From NCBI GenBank assembly GCA_951394045.1, contig OX595994.1, forward strand, positions 248,001 through 312,000: 64,000 nucleotides of DNA, written 5' to 3'. Position 1 is the first letter of the stretch. Each line of letters opens with the position of its first letter. Positions 10,550 to 20,132 of the stretch are shown piece by piece. The notes below the pieces were generated by a model. It searched no databases and was not told where the DNA came from. It saw only the letters and a list, made by a program, of their open reading frames with translations. The stretch comes from Nitzschia sp. DOCU1. Its lineage: Eukaryota; Bacillariophyta; Bacillariophyceae; Bacillariales; Bacillariaceae. Made by a program: the position numbers and the translations under genes.

Positions 10550-10940
10550 GCTGCAATACACAAACAATAGATAGCTCTTATGATATCACAGATGATGTGC
10601 AGCTCTTGCTTTCATCGAAAGATTTCTTTCTGATGGCAGCCGGGGTAGAAATACGATCCTTTGGCCATCGCGTTTCGCCGTTGGTGGTTGTGCTCGAATG
10701 GCCAGCATCCATCCAACGAACACAACGTGTGTTCGTTGCGCCATTTTGATTGGATGATATGGAGAGATTTTGAGTTTTCGGTAGGTAAACGTCAGTGAAA
10801 TCCATCAATTGAATCATGAATGCGAGTCCCGAGCACACATCACGCCGACGCCAGCAGGACGATTTTTGGTTCATTTCAATTGCTACACATGCCTCATCGT
10901 CTTCTTTCGAGAAGTAGAAATGTAAGAGCAGCTTTCTTCA
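10550..10940. promoter_or_regulatory. Divergent promoter region, SET methyltransferase / GNAT acetyltransferase
   Basis: A 391-bp spacer between two divergent genes whose products both appear plastid-targeted. No gene lies within it. Co-regulation is inference. Confidence 0.4.
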
Positions 10941-11576
10941 ATGAAGTATCTTGCATTATGGTTTCTTGAAATCGGGCTGCTGATTGCGTCGTCGAAAGGG
11001 TTTGCGGTTTCTTCGCCGGGGGTCGTGCGGATCCAGCCAGTCCAGACGGTCGAAGACTGGAATGCCCTGGCCAATGTCCGATTCGATGAATGGATTCAAG
11101 AGGGTCATGGAACAAGTCGTCAAGCCTTTCAAGCTGCCACCAAAGATTTGTACATGGAAGAGCGACCTCGTTCAGTGTTGCTTCTAGCAAAGCGTCAATC
11201 GGATGGTGCTGTCGTAGGGGCAGCGGAAATGAGTCCCCACGAGTTGGAACAAGCCCTGTCTCAAGACGCCCCCTTTTCAGCACTTTATGTGACGGACGTT
11301 GTAACATCTTCCCAATGCCGGAGACAAGGCATTGCTCGTACCATGATGAAAAAACTTGAGGAGTATGCAGCTATTTTAGGGGCAGCCTACTTGGTACTCA
11401 ACGTTGCTTATGCGAATACGGCTGCCGTTGAATTCTATGGAACGCTTGGTTATCGAGTGCCGACTCCGGACTTGTTGGCATATCTTGATCGAGCAAAGCT
11501 AGAAGAAGCAGCTGGGACTAAGGGGCAGATTCTTTTGATGAAGCGACTTGTTGATGATGAATTTGGGGTCTACTAG
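10941..11576 (+). CDS. GNAT-family N-acetyltransferase, probably plastid-targeted
   Basis: A 211-residue intronless protein. A hydrophobic N-terminus (MKYLALWFLEIGLLIASS) runs into 'KGFAVSS', a signal peptide with Phe at the expected cleavage site, suggesting plastid import. The GNAT fold follows. Motif A is 'LYVTDVVTSSQCRRQGIART' with the acetyl-CoA-binding Arg-x-x-Gly-x-Ala (RRQGIA). Motif B is 'LVLNVAYANTAAVEFYGTLG', with the typical N-x-x-A-x-x-F-Y-x-x-x-G-F/Y pattern. It transfers acetyl from acetyl-CoA to an amine. The substrate is unknown, although plant plastid GNATs acetylate lysines and N-termini. The divergent neighbour also modifies plastid proteins. Confidence 0.85.
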   Translation: MKYLALWFLEIGLLIASSKGFAVSSPGVVRIQPVQTVEDWNALANVRFDEWIQEGHGTSRQAFQAATKDLYMEERPRSVLLLAKRQSDGAVVGAAEMSPHELEQALSQDAPFSALYVTDVVTSSQCRRQGIARTMMKKLEEYAAILGAAYLVLNVAYANTAAVEFYGTLGYRVPTPDLLAYLDRAKLEEAAGTKGQILLMKRLVDDEFGVY

Positions 11577-11820
11577 GGCGTCCACTTTTACTGCTTCCAC
11601 GAGAGTTTCGTTTGCAGTGACAATTGCACAATCCATGAAAATTGCCGAGCAGAAATAGATAGATTGTATCTATAGGGTGAGACCTTTGGACAACATGGAT
11701 GCTTCAACGTTGAAGGGATCCTGCACGACGACAGATAGAATCTTCAACAATCACAACGCGCTAGAAGCAGGGACCAAAAACGTTTGAATAGCTAGTTCAT
11801 TATCAACAACATCTCTACTA

Positions 11821-13500
11821 CTAGAGGTCCTCTGGATGATAGTCACCGACTGGGCCACTGTAGACGGCACGCTGATCTTTCAAATGCAAAGCATGCGAAA
11901 CGGAAGGAAAGAGCTCTTCGAGGTGGTGCGTAATGTAGACGCAACTGATATCGGTGGCGCGGCAAATGCGTTCCACCAGTGCCAAGAGGTGCTGGCGGCT
12001 GATACCATCCAACCCTTGACACGGCTCATCTAGAACTAACAGCTGCGGCTTGGATGCCAAGGCAGCACCGACCAAGACGAGTTTTTGTTGACCTTGGGAC
12101 AAGTGGCAAAACGGTCTTTCCATGGCATGCTCCACACCGAGCCATTTGGCTACTTCCCTTGCACTTTCCAGTGGCCACTCGCCGTGATTTGTCATGGCAG
12201 TCTGTACAGATTCTTGGGACTGTGCCATTTCAATGTGGCGTTCTGTGGAGACCCACCCCACTCGGCCATTGATCTGCAGCCCCCTCGAGTTGTCATGGTC
12301 AGGCCTCGCCAAAAGCCGACTAAGTGTCGATTTTCCCGCGCCATTTCCCCCACCCACCAACCATCGTTGCCCTCGATCAATACTCCAGTTCAAATCGTTC
12401 AGGAGCGTTGCCTCTCCTCGGCGAATCGAAAGATTGTCTGTGTGGACCACGGGACTACCATGAGGCAATTCGGTATCCTCCAAGCCGTCCCTTTGCTGCC
12501 ACCAGGACGCAATTGCTTCCTCGGAAGGAACCGAGGAATCTTCCCAGTCTATGGATACCATGGCCCCATGGTCCAAATCAAGGGCTGCTTCGAGCAACTC
12601 CATTCCGGTCCTTCCATTGCGATCCTCAGTCACAAGAGTCCCACTCGATGAATCAAACCAGCTGACCCGCTCCAATTCATCCACTAATTCTTCCGCCCGA
12701 TGTGTCATCATCAAAATTTGTGTATGGGCCGTCGCTTTACTGTTGACCCCCTGCACCAAAATATCTTGGGTAAATCCCGAAATGGTTTTCTTGACCAGTT
12801 CCTTCAAGACTTCTCTGGACGCCACATCCAATCCATCAAAGGCATTGTCCAAAATTAACAGTTTCGGTCGCGTCGAGAGTGCCCGTACAAGCAGTGTCTT
12901 GCGAATTTCTCCCGTCGACAGTGTACTGACATCCCGCGGTAGTAGTCCATACAATCCAAAGCGAACAATTAAAAATTGTGCGGCCTTGTTCAATGTGCCT
13001 CCCCCACTAATCGCTCGATAGGTAGTTCCGCCTTGTCGTAATAGTTCTTGATGAGAATCAAAACTAACATGCGCCACAGCATTGGACATCCAATTGGAAG
13101 GAAGTACGAGACTTCCTTCCTTGACGTACGAGTCGCTGCCCCGCGCCACAATGGCTTGACCAATCAATGATTTGCCCGTGTTGTTGCGGCCCAACAAGGC
13201 GTGGCCGCCCAGGGTTGGAGGCGTAATGGACAAATTGATTGGCTGCTGCTGCTGCAGTGTCAGCGAGTCTTGCTCAGGTAACGACGACGAAGGATACGCT
13301 AGCCGAGCTTGTCGGAATTCCACCAATGCAGGTTTCTGCTCCAAGGTTGTGGAAGTGGCCGGGTTTCGCCGTTCGTCGTCCTCGTCGATCGCCGCCGCCG
13401 CTGACGTGGAGAAAAGTGACGACGTCTGCCGCCATTGTCGACAAGGTATTAGACATTGCAGACTTGCATGTCGGGAGGCTTTGTGGATTTGAGATAACAT
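11821..13500 (-). CDS. Soluble tandem ABC ATPase, ModF-like, probably mitochondrial
   Basis: A 559-residue protein starting at the ATG at 13500; the open frame continues upstream but lacks domain content. The N-terminus (MLSQIHKASRHASLQ...RQWRQTSSLFS) is Arg/Ser-rich without acidic residues, like a mitochondrial presequence. Two ABC ATPase domains and no membrane segments follow. Domain 1 has Walker A GRNNTGKS (104-111), signature LSTGE (194-198) and Walker B LLILDN (214-219). Domain 2 has Walker A GGNGAGKST (383-391), signature LSQGQ (467-471), Walker B LLVLDEP (487-493) and switch His 525. The layout matches bacterial ModF/PhrA-type proteins. In domain 1 the catalytic Glu after Walker B is Asn, so only domain 2 is expected to hydrolyse ATP efficiently. 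Its role is unknown. Confidence 0.85.
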   Translation of the reverse strand: MLSQIHKASRHASLQCLIPCRQWRQTSSLFSTSAAAAIDEDDERRNPATSTTLEQKPALVEFRQARLAYPSSSLPEQDSLTLQQQQPINLSITPPTLGGHALLGRNNTGKSLIGQAIVARGSDSYVKEGSLVLPSNWMSNAVAHVSFDSHQELLRQGGTTYRAISGGGTLNKAAQFLIVRFGLYGLLPRDVSTLSTGEIRKTLLVRALSTRPKLLILDNAFDGLDVASREVLKELVKKTISGFTQDILVQGVNSKATAHTQILMMTHRAEELVDELERVSWFDSSSGTLVTEDRNGRTGMELLEAALDLDHGAMVSIDWEDSSVPSEEAIASWWQQRDGLEDTELPHGSPVVHTDNLSIRRGEATLLNDLNWSIDRGQRWLVGGGNGAGKSTLSRLLARPDHDNSRGLQINGRVGWVSTERHIEMAQSQESVQTAMTNHGEWPLESAREVAKWLGVEHAMERPFCHLSQGQQKLVLVGAALASKPQLLVLDEPCQGLDGISRQHLLALVERICRATDISCVYITHHLEELFPSVSHALHLKDQRAVYSGPVGDYHPEDL

Positions 13501-13979
13501 GATACTGAAAAATGCTACTGCTACAATATGTTCGTCGGTCGCAGTGAGAGAAGAAGGTTGTGGTGGTGATGATCGAAGGACGGAAGACGGAATAAAAGAA
13601 GGACGCGATGATGACGTTGTTGGACGAAACGTTGGACCGCGCGCCCGGTCGGAATGAAGTTCGGGGAACATTTCGGAGCTGTGACTAATTTGACTCAACA
13701 GAGGTCGGCCCGCGACGCCGCACGCGTACCACGCACTCACAGAAGGACGGACGGACGGTATCTGGTACTATGATAGCTTTCTCTAGTCGCAGAAACGCGA
13801 GCTTTCGAGATGCCTCCTCCAAGGCCGTAGGAAGAATTACTGCTTGCTTCGTAGAGAGACCTCTTGCTGCATCCACGAGTAAAAGATCTTGGGATCCTGG
13901 CTTCCGCCCTTCGATACGAATGCGGTGCTCACAAATTTCCCAGCCAAAAGCCCATTGCATCATCATCTTAACCAAAACG
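13501..13979. promoter_or_regulatory. Divergent promoter region, ModF-like ATPase / six-helix membrane protein
   Basis: A 479-bp spacer between divergent genes. Both flanking frames remain open into it but show no coding character and no conserved domain, so it is read as 5' untranslated and promoter sequence. Confidence 0.4.
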
Positions 13980-15171
13980 ATGTTCTCTTCGGATCCCTTT
14001 CAACGCCTCACAGCGGGAGGAACATTCAACCGGACCTTTCGTATCTTTATGCAGCGATATGATCTCTTTCTGATCATTGCTGGAATCATCTTTGTGCCCT
14101 TGGCACTTATATCGATCACGATCATGCGCTGTTTCGGAACTTCGATGCAAACAGTACTTGGCGCTATGGAAATCCAGCCTAGCGGAGACGACGCTTACGC
14201 ATCAGGTGGTAACTATAATAACAATAACGGAGACAATGCTTACCCCTCCGATGGTGTCTATAATAATAATAATAATAATGGGGACCCCTATGTCTACAGC
14301 AACTACGACGGCACTGACCCGATGGCTGCTGCCCTTCTGAGTAACATGAGAACCTTTGGATGCCAGTTTGTTCTGGAGTATGTTGCCCTCTTGATCCTTG
14401 GTATCGCTGGAAAGGCTGCCATCGCCTATGCTGTCGCCGAACTTTATGCCGGACGAGACCCCAGCTGGCTAGACTGTCTCAAGAAAGGCTTCTCTCGTTG
14501 GTGCGATGTATTTGGGGCCGCGATGCTGGTTGGCCTGGGAATTGCTTTGTGCAATATCTTTGTTGAGATCACTATTGCCGTCCTTGCCGTCATTGGCGGA
14601 GACAACAATGGCTTCATGATGTTCTTAATCTTGCTGGTTGTGATTGCTTGGTTTGTCTTTATCGCCTATGTAATGGTGTCCCTGATGATCTTGGCACCGG
14701 TCATTATGGTGGAAGGCAGCGGACCCATCAACTCAATCAAGCGAAGCTGGGAGTTGTCCTGGAACAACCGATGCTACATCTTCTGCACCATATTTTGCTT
14801 CTGTATGATCTATTATGTTGTCCAGATTATTTTGAGTGCCATCGTGATGGGAGCTGGCGGTCCCGATGCGGTCATGTCTGCGTGGGGTGCCTTCGTGATC
14901 ATTCTCCCCGCCTTTCTCTACCTTCCTTTAGCGGTCATGTAAGTCCTATCCAAGGGATGTTTTGCAAGCAATTTTGCTTTCTGTTTTCTCACACTTTGTC
15001 TTTTTCTCTTGACGAATACTATGCAGTGCCGAAACGGTAGTCTATCTTAACATTCGAGTCCAACATGAGGGCATGAATCATTCGGTTCTAGTTGGGGAAC
15101 TGGATGGCGATACCCCTTTCAACAAGGAGTCAAAATACGCTCTTGTGGATGGAGGCGAGAGATTTGTGTAA
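13980..15171 (+). CDS. Polytopic membrane protein of unknown function
   Basis: Two exons, 13980-14938 and 15027-15171, with an 88-nt intron (GTAAGT...TGCAG) encode 367 residues. The intron sits inside the last membrane helix. About six hydrophobic segments are visible: near residues 22-43, 122-150, 170-205, 205-240, 258-283 and 295-318. A loop between helices 1 and 2 carries an Asn-rich low-complexity stretch (NNNN and NNNNNN) encoded by AAT/AAC repeats. The cytosolic tail is 'ETVVYLNIRVQHEGMNHSVL' and an acidic end. 'VEGSGPINSIKRSWELSWNN' before helix 5 resembles the loop of bacterial and eukaryotic glycerophosphoryl-diester-phosphodiesterase-type membrane domains. No transport or catalytic signature is seen. 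Confidence 0.75.
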
Positions 15172-15626
15172 ATTGGTATAGGGCGCCAGCCACGCGTCAC
15201 TACTAGGCCGCAGGTTTCGTTTGGTATCACAGGGTCCGCCCGCTTGGCCAATTTTGCATTTTATAGTATCTACATTATAAAAGGGTACTTCTGTATTCTT
15301 GCAACGCAACTAGAACAATCGATTTATATTTTGTTTCATGGTTCTTCCTTGGACAAACAGTGCTCCCTCGCCAATCACGGATGGTTCCCCCCACTCTTTG
15401 AACATTCCACGTGGCCCACCATTGACCGATACACTGTGTAGATGACGTTGGCAGAATTCAAATTGCGGTCGAAGGGATCAAAATGGCGGCAGCGTTTCTT
15501 TGCAGCCACAAATCGGATCCACCATGGCGATCGTTGTGACGCCCGGCAATAACAGTGCGTGCCAGACCAAGAGAAAGAGACACCGACACAAAGACCTATT
15601 CACCATTAAACATTCCTTTCTGAAAG
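15172..15626. other. Intergenic region
   Basis: Spacer between two genes in the same direction. Nothing recognisable beyond the likely promoter of the mL46 gene. Confidence 0.5.
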
Positions 15627-16829
15627 ATGACAACAAGGATCGTTGCCAGCAGCAGGCTCTTCAATTCGAGCCTGTTACATCGAGCGTCTCCACCAGCACG
15701 TGTTGCTATTGCGTCGGCATTCACCCCACCGCCTACTACCGCTAATAGCACTCGACACCTCCTTCGTCGTTATTACGCTAGCACTACTGTTAGTCATAAA
15801 AAAGCAGACGCTGCATCCACCGGCAGCACTGCCCCTGCCGACGAGTCGAATACGTCGGGTCCTTCGTACTTTGAACGCAAACAAGCTCGTAAACAAGAGC
15901 GTACGGAGAGATATCAAGCACAATTTCAACGGAAACTCGCGTTGAAGGATCGCCGATCGCAGGCACCCAAGGATGTGCTCAAGCAAGACTTTCATGATTG
16001 GTGGGACTTTAAGCTAGCGCGAGAGCAAAAGTGGGATCGCCAAGCTCGTCAGCAAGGCAAGGACTGGAAATTGCAAGTGGCTGTGGTACTAGAGCGATTG
16101 ACTCAGGTCCTGCCGGATCGGCAAGACTTTGAAAAGGAGTTCGATGAGCTGGAGGCATATCTGGCGCAATTCGGCAAGGAGTATCCAAAAGAATTCGCTT
16201 CGTCGTCTCTCAAGGGAAATGGGGCTGCTCCCGTATCCGATGAAGAACTCATTGGTAAGGACAGCCAGATTGTTGCCAGCCTTAGAAAGTTGCCTCGGTT
16301 CGTTGTGCCTCACGATTTCTTTCTACTGCCTAAATCTACTTTGCCGGTATCGATGTGTTTACTTTTGTTTGTTCTACTTTCAGCGTTGCTTCCGGAAGGA
16401 TTCAAGCCCGCGCCTAGGGAGACCAAAGCAGATGAATTGGGAAAAACGGATACCTTGGATCGACGACTCAAAGATAGCGTGTATCTAGTGATTGACGGAT
16501 CGTTACCCACCACCCCAGTCAAAGATGGCGACTCGGAATCTCTGCTAGAGGCAGCCAGGCGTGCCGTTGAAGAAAATGGCGGCAAGAATCTAGAATTGTA
16601 TTGTCCTTCGGGAGCCCCAGTTGCGGTGCACATGGTAAAAGCAGACGATGGCGACAGCAAATACTTTGGAACCAAAACATTCTTTCTGCGATTGCAATAT
16701 GACGACGGTACCATCGAACAGAAGGACCTGAAGAGCAAGAGATTCGAATGGCTGGATCGTAACGAGATTGTCGAATCGTTGGAAGGTGCCGACGAGCACC
16801 AAGCCAAGTTTTATCGTTATCTACTGTAG
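15627..16829 (+). CDS. MRPL46: Mitochondrial large-subunit ribosomal protein mL46
   Basis: Exons 15627-16254 and 16384-16829 give 357 residues. The N-terminus (MTTRIVASSRLFNSSLLHRA) is a mitochondrial presequence. A charged coiled region (YFERKQARKQERTERYQAQ) follows. The Nudix-like MRPL46 domain contains 'TLDRRLKDSVYLVID', 'LLEAARRAVEENGG', 'PSGAPVAVHMV', 'YFGTKTFFLRLQ' and a C-terminal 'FEWLDRNEIVESL', each with a counterpart in animal and fungal mL46. It is a structural protein of the mitoribosome without Nudix catalytic residues. The 129-nt intron (GTAAGG...TTTCAG) is a multiple of three without stops, so the unspliced transcript would insert 43 residues, including a hydrophobic run. Splicing restores 'EELIALLPEGFKPAPRET', which fits the family better. 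Confidence 0.85.
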   Translation: MTTRIVASSRLFNSSLLHRASPPARVAIASAFTPPPTTANSTRHLLRRYYASTTVSHKKADAASTGSTAPADESNTSGPSYFERKQARKQERTERYQAQFQRKLALKDRRSQAPKDVLKQDFHDWWDFKLAREQKWDRQARQQGKDWKLQVAVVLERLTQVLPDRQDFEKEFDELEAYLAQFGKEYPKEFASSSLKGNGAAPVSDEELIGKDSQIVASLRKLPRFVVPHDFFLLPKSTLPVSMCLLLFVLLSALLPEGFKPAPRETKADELGKTDTLDRRLKDSVYLVIDGSLPTTPVKDGDSESLLEAARRAVEENGGKNLELYCPSGAPVAVHMVKADDGDSKYFGTKTFFLRLQYDDGTIEQKDLKSKRFEWLDRNEIVESLEGADEHQAKFYRYLL

Positions 16830-17066
16830 GAATCAGAGTTAAAAGTCGAGACGCGATAAAGGCGTCATGAGTCACTTCAGAACACGGCGACGTTGTTGGC
16901 TCAAAGCCTGGGGGGGATTGGCCACCCAACCTAATGCTGTAGCGTCATGGCCAGAATGTATAAGCTTTTCAAATTCTGGCGGCGACGGCTGACTGTTGCC
17001 CTATAACTTCGTCGTGACTTTGGGCAAACCCGGCTGACAAGGCGAGGTGATGTTGCTGTGAAAACC

Positions 17067-18038
17067 TCATGGAGCATGCAATCGTTGATAGTCATCGTAT
17101 AACTTCACTTGTTCCCGGTGCCACATAACAACCCGGACCAATTCTCGTGTTGTAACACCAATCAAAATGGTCAACACGCACCCTAGGCCCACAATCATCC
17201 AATTAGGTAATCCTCGATAAATCTTGGGAGTGTTCTTCAACGGAGGGGCCCTGAGAGATTTCAACAGGGTTTCTTTATCATTCGAGATTTCATACTGCAA
17301 ACGCTGTACATTGGCTCGTAAGCGGTTGGTGTAGTATGATTGTTGTTCTTGAGATTGGCCGTCTCTGGCCACAATAGCAAGACTATCTTTTCCAACTGTC
17401 ATTTCTGAAATAATAGATGCGTGGCTTGCTATGGAAGTATCCGGTGTTGATTCTTTTCCATGGACTTCTGGCCCTCTTGCATAAAGTTGGACTTGCTGTT
17501 CGTTGCCTCGGCTGCTTACTAAATTTGATAGGTTTGGGGTCTCTCTTTCCTTTTTCTTTTTGTTGCTGTCGGTCTCTGCAAAGGATTGAGCATCGTCCAT
17601 GCAAAATGTTGAAGGATTTTCGTCACCTTCTTCCGTACCATCTATACCGCTCCAGATATCGTCGAAAGAAGAACAAGAAACGGTCTTGTGCAAAGACTTC
17701 ACGTCGACCTTTTCTTGTCGTTGTGCTGTGTCCATGTTGTTAAAGTCGACCGACGATGACGTATCCATCCATTGCTGGTAGTGGCTGGTATTGCTGCCCA
17801 TTAGAGAAAGATGGCCTTTGGTTTTTCTCGCTTGATGTTCATCAGCAGTGAGGGGTTGGTTGGCGATGGAGGAACTAGATATTTCATTGGCATAAGCAGG
17901 AAAGGACTCTTCAGTATCACAGAAGCAGTGCATGGTACCAGCAACGATTTGTTGCAACGTGCTGCCGCCCTGCTGATCATGTGGATCTCCTTCGTCCCAG
18001 TGGCGTTGTTTGAAAATAAAAGATAGTAACTCGTTCAT
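17067..18038 (-). CDS. Putative tail-anchored membrane protein with coiled coil
   Basis: A 323-residue protein from the ATG at 18038 (MNELLSFIFKQRHWDEGD). The body is polar, Ser/Asp/Glu-rich and probably disordered. A coiled-coil-like segment (SYYTNRLRANVQRLQYEISN) precedes a single hydrophobic helix near the C-terminus (MIVGLGCVLTILIGVTT), followed by a short basic tail. This is the arrangement of a tail-anchored or SNARE-accessory-like protein. No family is recognised. An upstream in-frame ATG at 18143 would add 35 residues without obvious sense. Confidence 0.65.
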   Translation of the reverse strand: MNELLSFIFKQRHWDEGDPHDQQGGSTLQQIVAGTMHCFCDTEESFPAYANEISSSSIANQPLTADEHQARKTKGHLSLMGSNTSHYQQWMDTSSSVDFNNMDTAQRQEKVDVKSLHKTVSCSSFDDIWSGIDGTEEGDENPSTFCMDDAQSFAETDSNKKKKERETPNLSNLVSSRGNEQQVQLYARGPEVHGKESTPDTSIASHASIISEMTVGKDSLAIVARDGQSQEQQSYYTNRLRANVQRLQYEISNDKETLLKSLRAPPLKNTPKIYRGLPNWMIVGLGCVLTILIGVTTRELVRVVMWHREQVKLYDDYQRLHAP

Positions 18039-18584
18039 GTCGCTCAAGGTGCAGTAGGTAGACACGTAGAAACAGGTGGTGTCACGATGGTGGATGGATT
18101 GGTCGTAAAAGGAGGAATGAGAAAAGATGAAGGAACATTTCAAGAACTAGGATTGGCGATGAGGAAATTTCCGGAAACTGTGAGCAATTAGGAGCCCGAC
18201 TGGCGTTGGGGGTTAACATGACGTTTTCTTTGTGCCCAACGGTTGGGGCCGGTCATTTCGATGACGTCAGTGGTTTCAAAAGGATCTCGCTCGGCGTATC
18301 CTCATATCTTAACCGCCGGAGGGACCATGATGAGCGCAGAGAGGTCATGAACAAACTATACAAAGGGAGTGCGATAGCCAAAGGGCATCAGCCAACGACG
18401 CAAAGCCATGACTGCCAAATACGGCAAGGAGGATTGATTGGGAGGATTGATTCAAACTCTAGGGCTGTGAAGGCAATGTGACGTTGCTCTTCCTAGTACC
18501 GAGTTTTATGGTGCGCCATTGAATCCAAGAAAAAGACAGTCTTTGGAATCATGACAAGACATTGGCTCGGCTCGACTTTTATGC
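18039..18584. other. Intergenic region upstream of tail-anchored gene
   Basis: Promoter side of the minus-strand gene, reaching to the VKOR pseudogene remnant. No further gene is seen. Confidence 0.5.
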
Positions 18585-19175
18585 ATGTTCCAATGTAAAT
18601 CGCTTACAAGAAACGTCACTCTAGGAGAGGGGGCGGGGCAAAGAGAAGCTAGTATCGGTGGGCCATCGACGAAGGCAACGGCGATTCCTCGGCGTTTGGG
18701 TGCGGTCGTCTACATCCGGCAAAGTTGTTGGCTTGAATCGGAGGTTGCTTGCCTAAAGAAAGCAACAACACTAGTGAGACGGTATCGGCAAGCTTTTGGT
18801 GTCGACCCTGGGAGTTGATTTTCTATTTGTGAATGCAGGGGGTGTCTCATTGACTCTCATTGGGGTTCGAATCCCACGTCTACGACACTCCTGGCCCAGA
18901 ACGGAGACACGCAACAATCATCACTTTGGGTCTCTAAAACTAGCCGATTCTTTGCAAGCGTTGGATGCAAAAATGTATGGGGCCTATTGGTGTTCTCATT
19001 GCTATGACCAAAAATAAGTTCCTGGCAAGCAAGGTTGGAAAGATTACCTGTTCACAAACGAAATGATATCGCTCCAAAGAAGGAACGGGATATCCCACGT
19101 GGGAAATTCAAGGGCAATTATATCCAGGAAAACAAGAATAAGACGAATTGGAGGATCAAGTCACGACGATTCAAT
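18585..19175 (+). pseudogene. Decayed VKOR-thioredoxin fusion gene
   Basis: Three frames must be joined to read this relic. Frame 1 (18585-18818) contains 'LGEGAGQREASIGGPS' and 'TAIPRRLGAVVY', which fit the CG-E-G..C..VL-GPY and IPL-LG-A-Y pattern of the VKOR domain with its cysteines lost. Frame 2 (ending at 19017) reads SLQALDAKMYGAYWCSHCYD. That is the thioredoxin part of plant and cyanobacterial VKOR fusions with its CxxC; a TAA stop then stands where Gln is expected, followed in frame by 'VPGKQGWKDY'. After a frameshift the reading continues as GYPTWEIQGQLYPGKQ (19088-19135), again ended by TAA just before 'DELEDQV'. Intact VKOR fusions oxidise thiols in the thylakoid lumen. This copy cannot make a complete protein unless unusual splicing removes the breaks. 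Confidence 0.7.
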
Positions 19176-20132
19176 CAGGTAGCAACATTATTGCAATTGC
19201 AATCCAGTCATTTTGTAGCTGCCGCCAATCGTGGTGGAGCTCAACGTATGTATTTTGGGCACAAGACGCCGTGCCGATCAATGATGATAGTAAGGCAAGA
19301 CTTCTTCTTCGTGACAAAAGCACTGTTGCAGAAGGAGAATTGGAACGACAAGATACCATTTGATTGTCGCGGTCTCAATTGCTCGAGGCGTTATCGAGTG
19401 GAAAGTTTCGAGAAATCAAGTGGACGGCGCCTGTGGCTCTGGCATTATTGCAAGAACAAAAACAACAATAAATGAAATCATGCTGGGGACTGGGTACTTT
19501 AGTCGCGACAGCAATATGGCCGTCATGCTACTACTACTACGACAGTGTGGTTGTTTCTACACGCTTTGCTGTAGGCAGCGCAGTAGGACGTGCATCGACT
19601 CTTCGCAGCAGCTGCAAGCAGTCAAGACAATTGTTCGGCTGTCGGTTACAACTAGTACTAGGACACGCAATGCTGGAAAATAACAGGATTTGATTACACC
19701 ACCAAACGGGCGTGGATTCAGGTTGCTGTTGATGCATCTTCCTCGCTGGTCACAGCAGCTTTCAACCCGGCTGACAACCAAGATGATGACGATCATCATC
19801 CAAAGAATCTCAGAGTTGTAAGGCTCGTCAAGGGCCACATTGCCGTCAAGAATGACCAAGCCCGGACCAACAAGCTTCAACTCAAGCGGGGTTTGAACTG
19901 ACCACCACTCTGGTTCAAAGGAACCTGTACTACGAGTTCGATCTCTTTGACGCGTGGGATTGGTCGTAACAATAGTGGAGGACTAAGGGGAAGCCTCGCA
20001 CGAAACAACAATGGAGGATTGAAGAGGCCGGCAACGTCGTTTGCATCGCCAGGACATTCGTGGTCACAAAGAAAGAGCATCATTGGTTTGTCCTCCTTGG
20101 ACACTTTAACCGAAGACAAAGAAGAAGGAAGT
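19176..20132 (+). other. Region with coding-like fragments upstream of the Ser-rich gene
   Basis: Several short frames look coding-like, but no complete gene can be assembled. One frame at about 19690-19901 reads FDYTTKRAWIQVAVDASSS with an acidic QDDDDHH stretch and ends in TGA. A second frame at about 19895-19970 reads TTLVQRNLYYEFDLFDAWDW. They may be the 5' exons of the following gene or remnants of another gene. From 19902 the frame of the Ser-rich gene is open and encodes an Asn/Gly repeat (RNNSGGLRG, RNNNGGLKR), which suggests that its true 5' end lies here, spliced to an upstream exon. Confidence 0.35.

Noticed and set aside
18790..18900. tRNA-like T-arm (GGTTCGAATCCC)
   Set aside because: Two of the five T-stem pairs fail and no matching acceptor or anticodon stem lies upstream. 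It falls inside the VKOR remnant.
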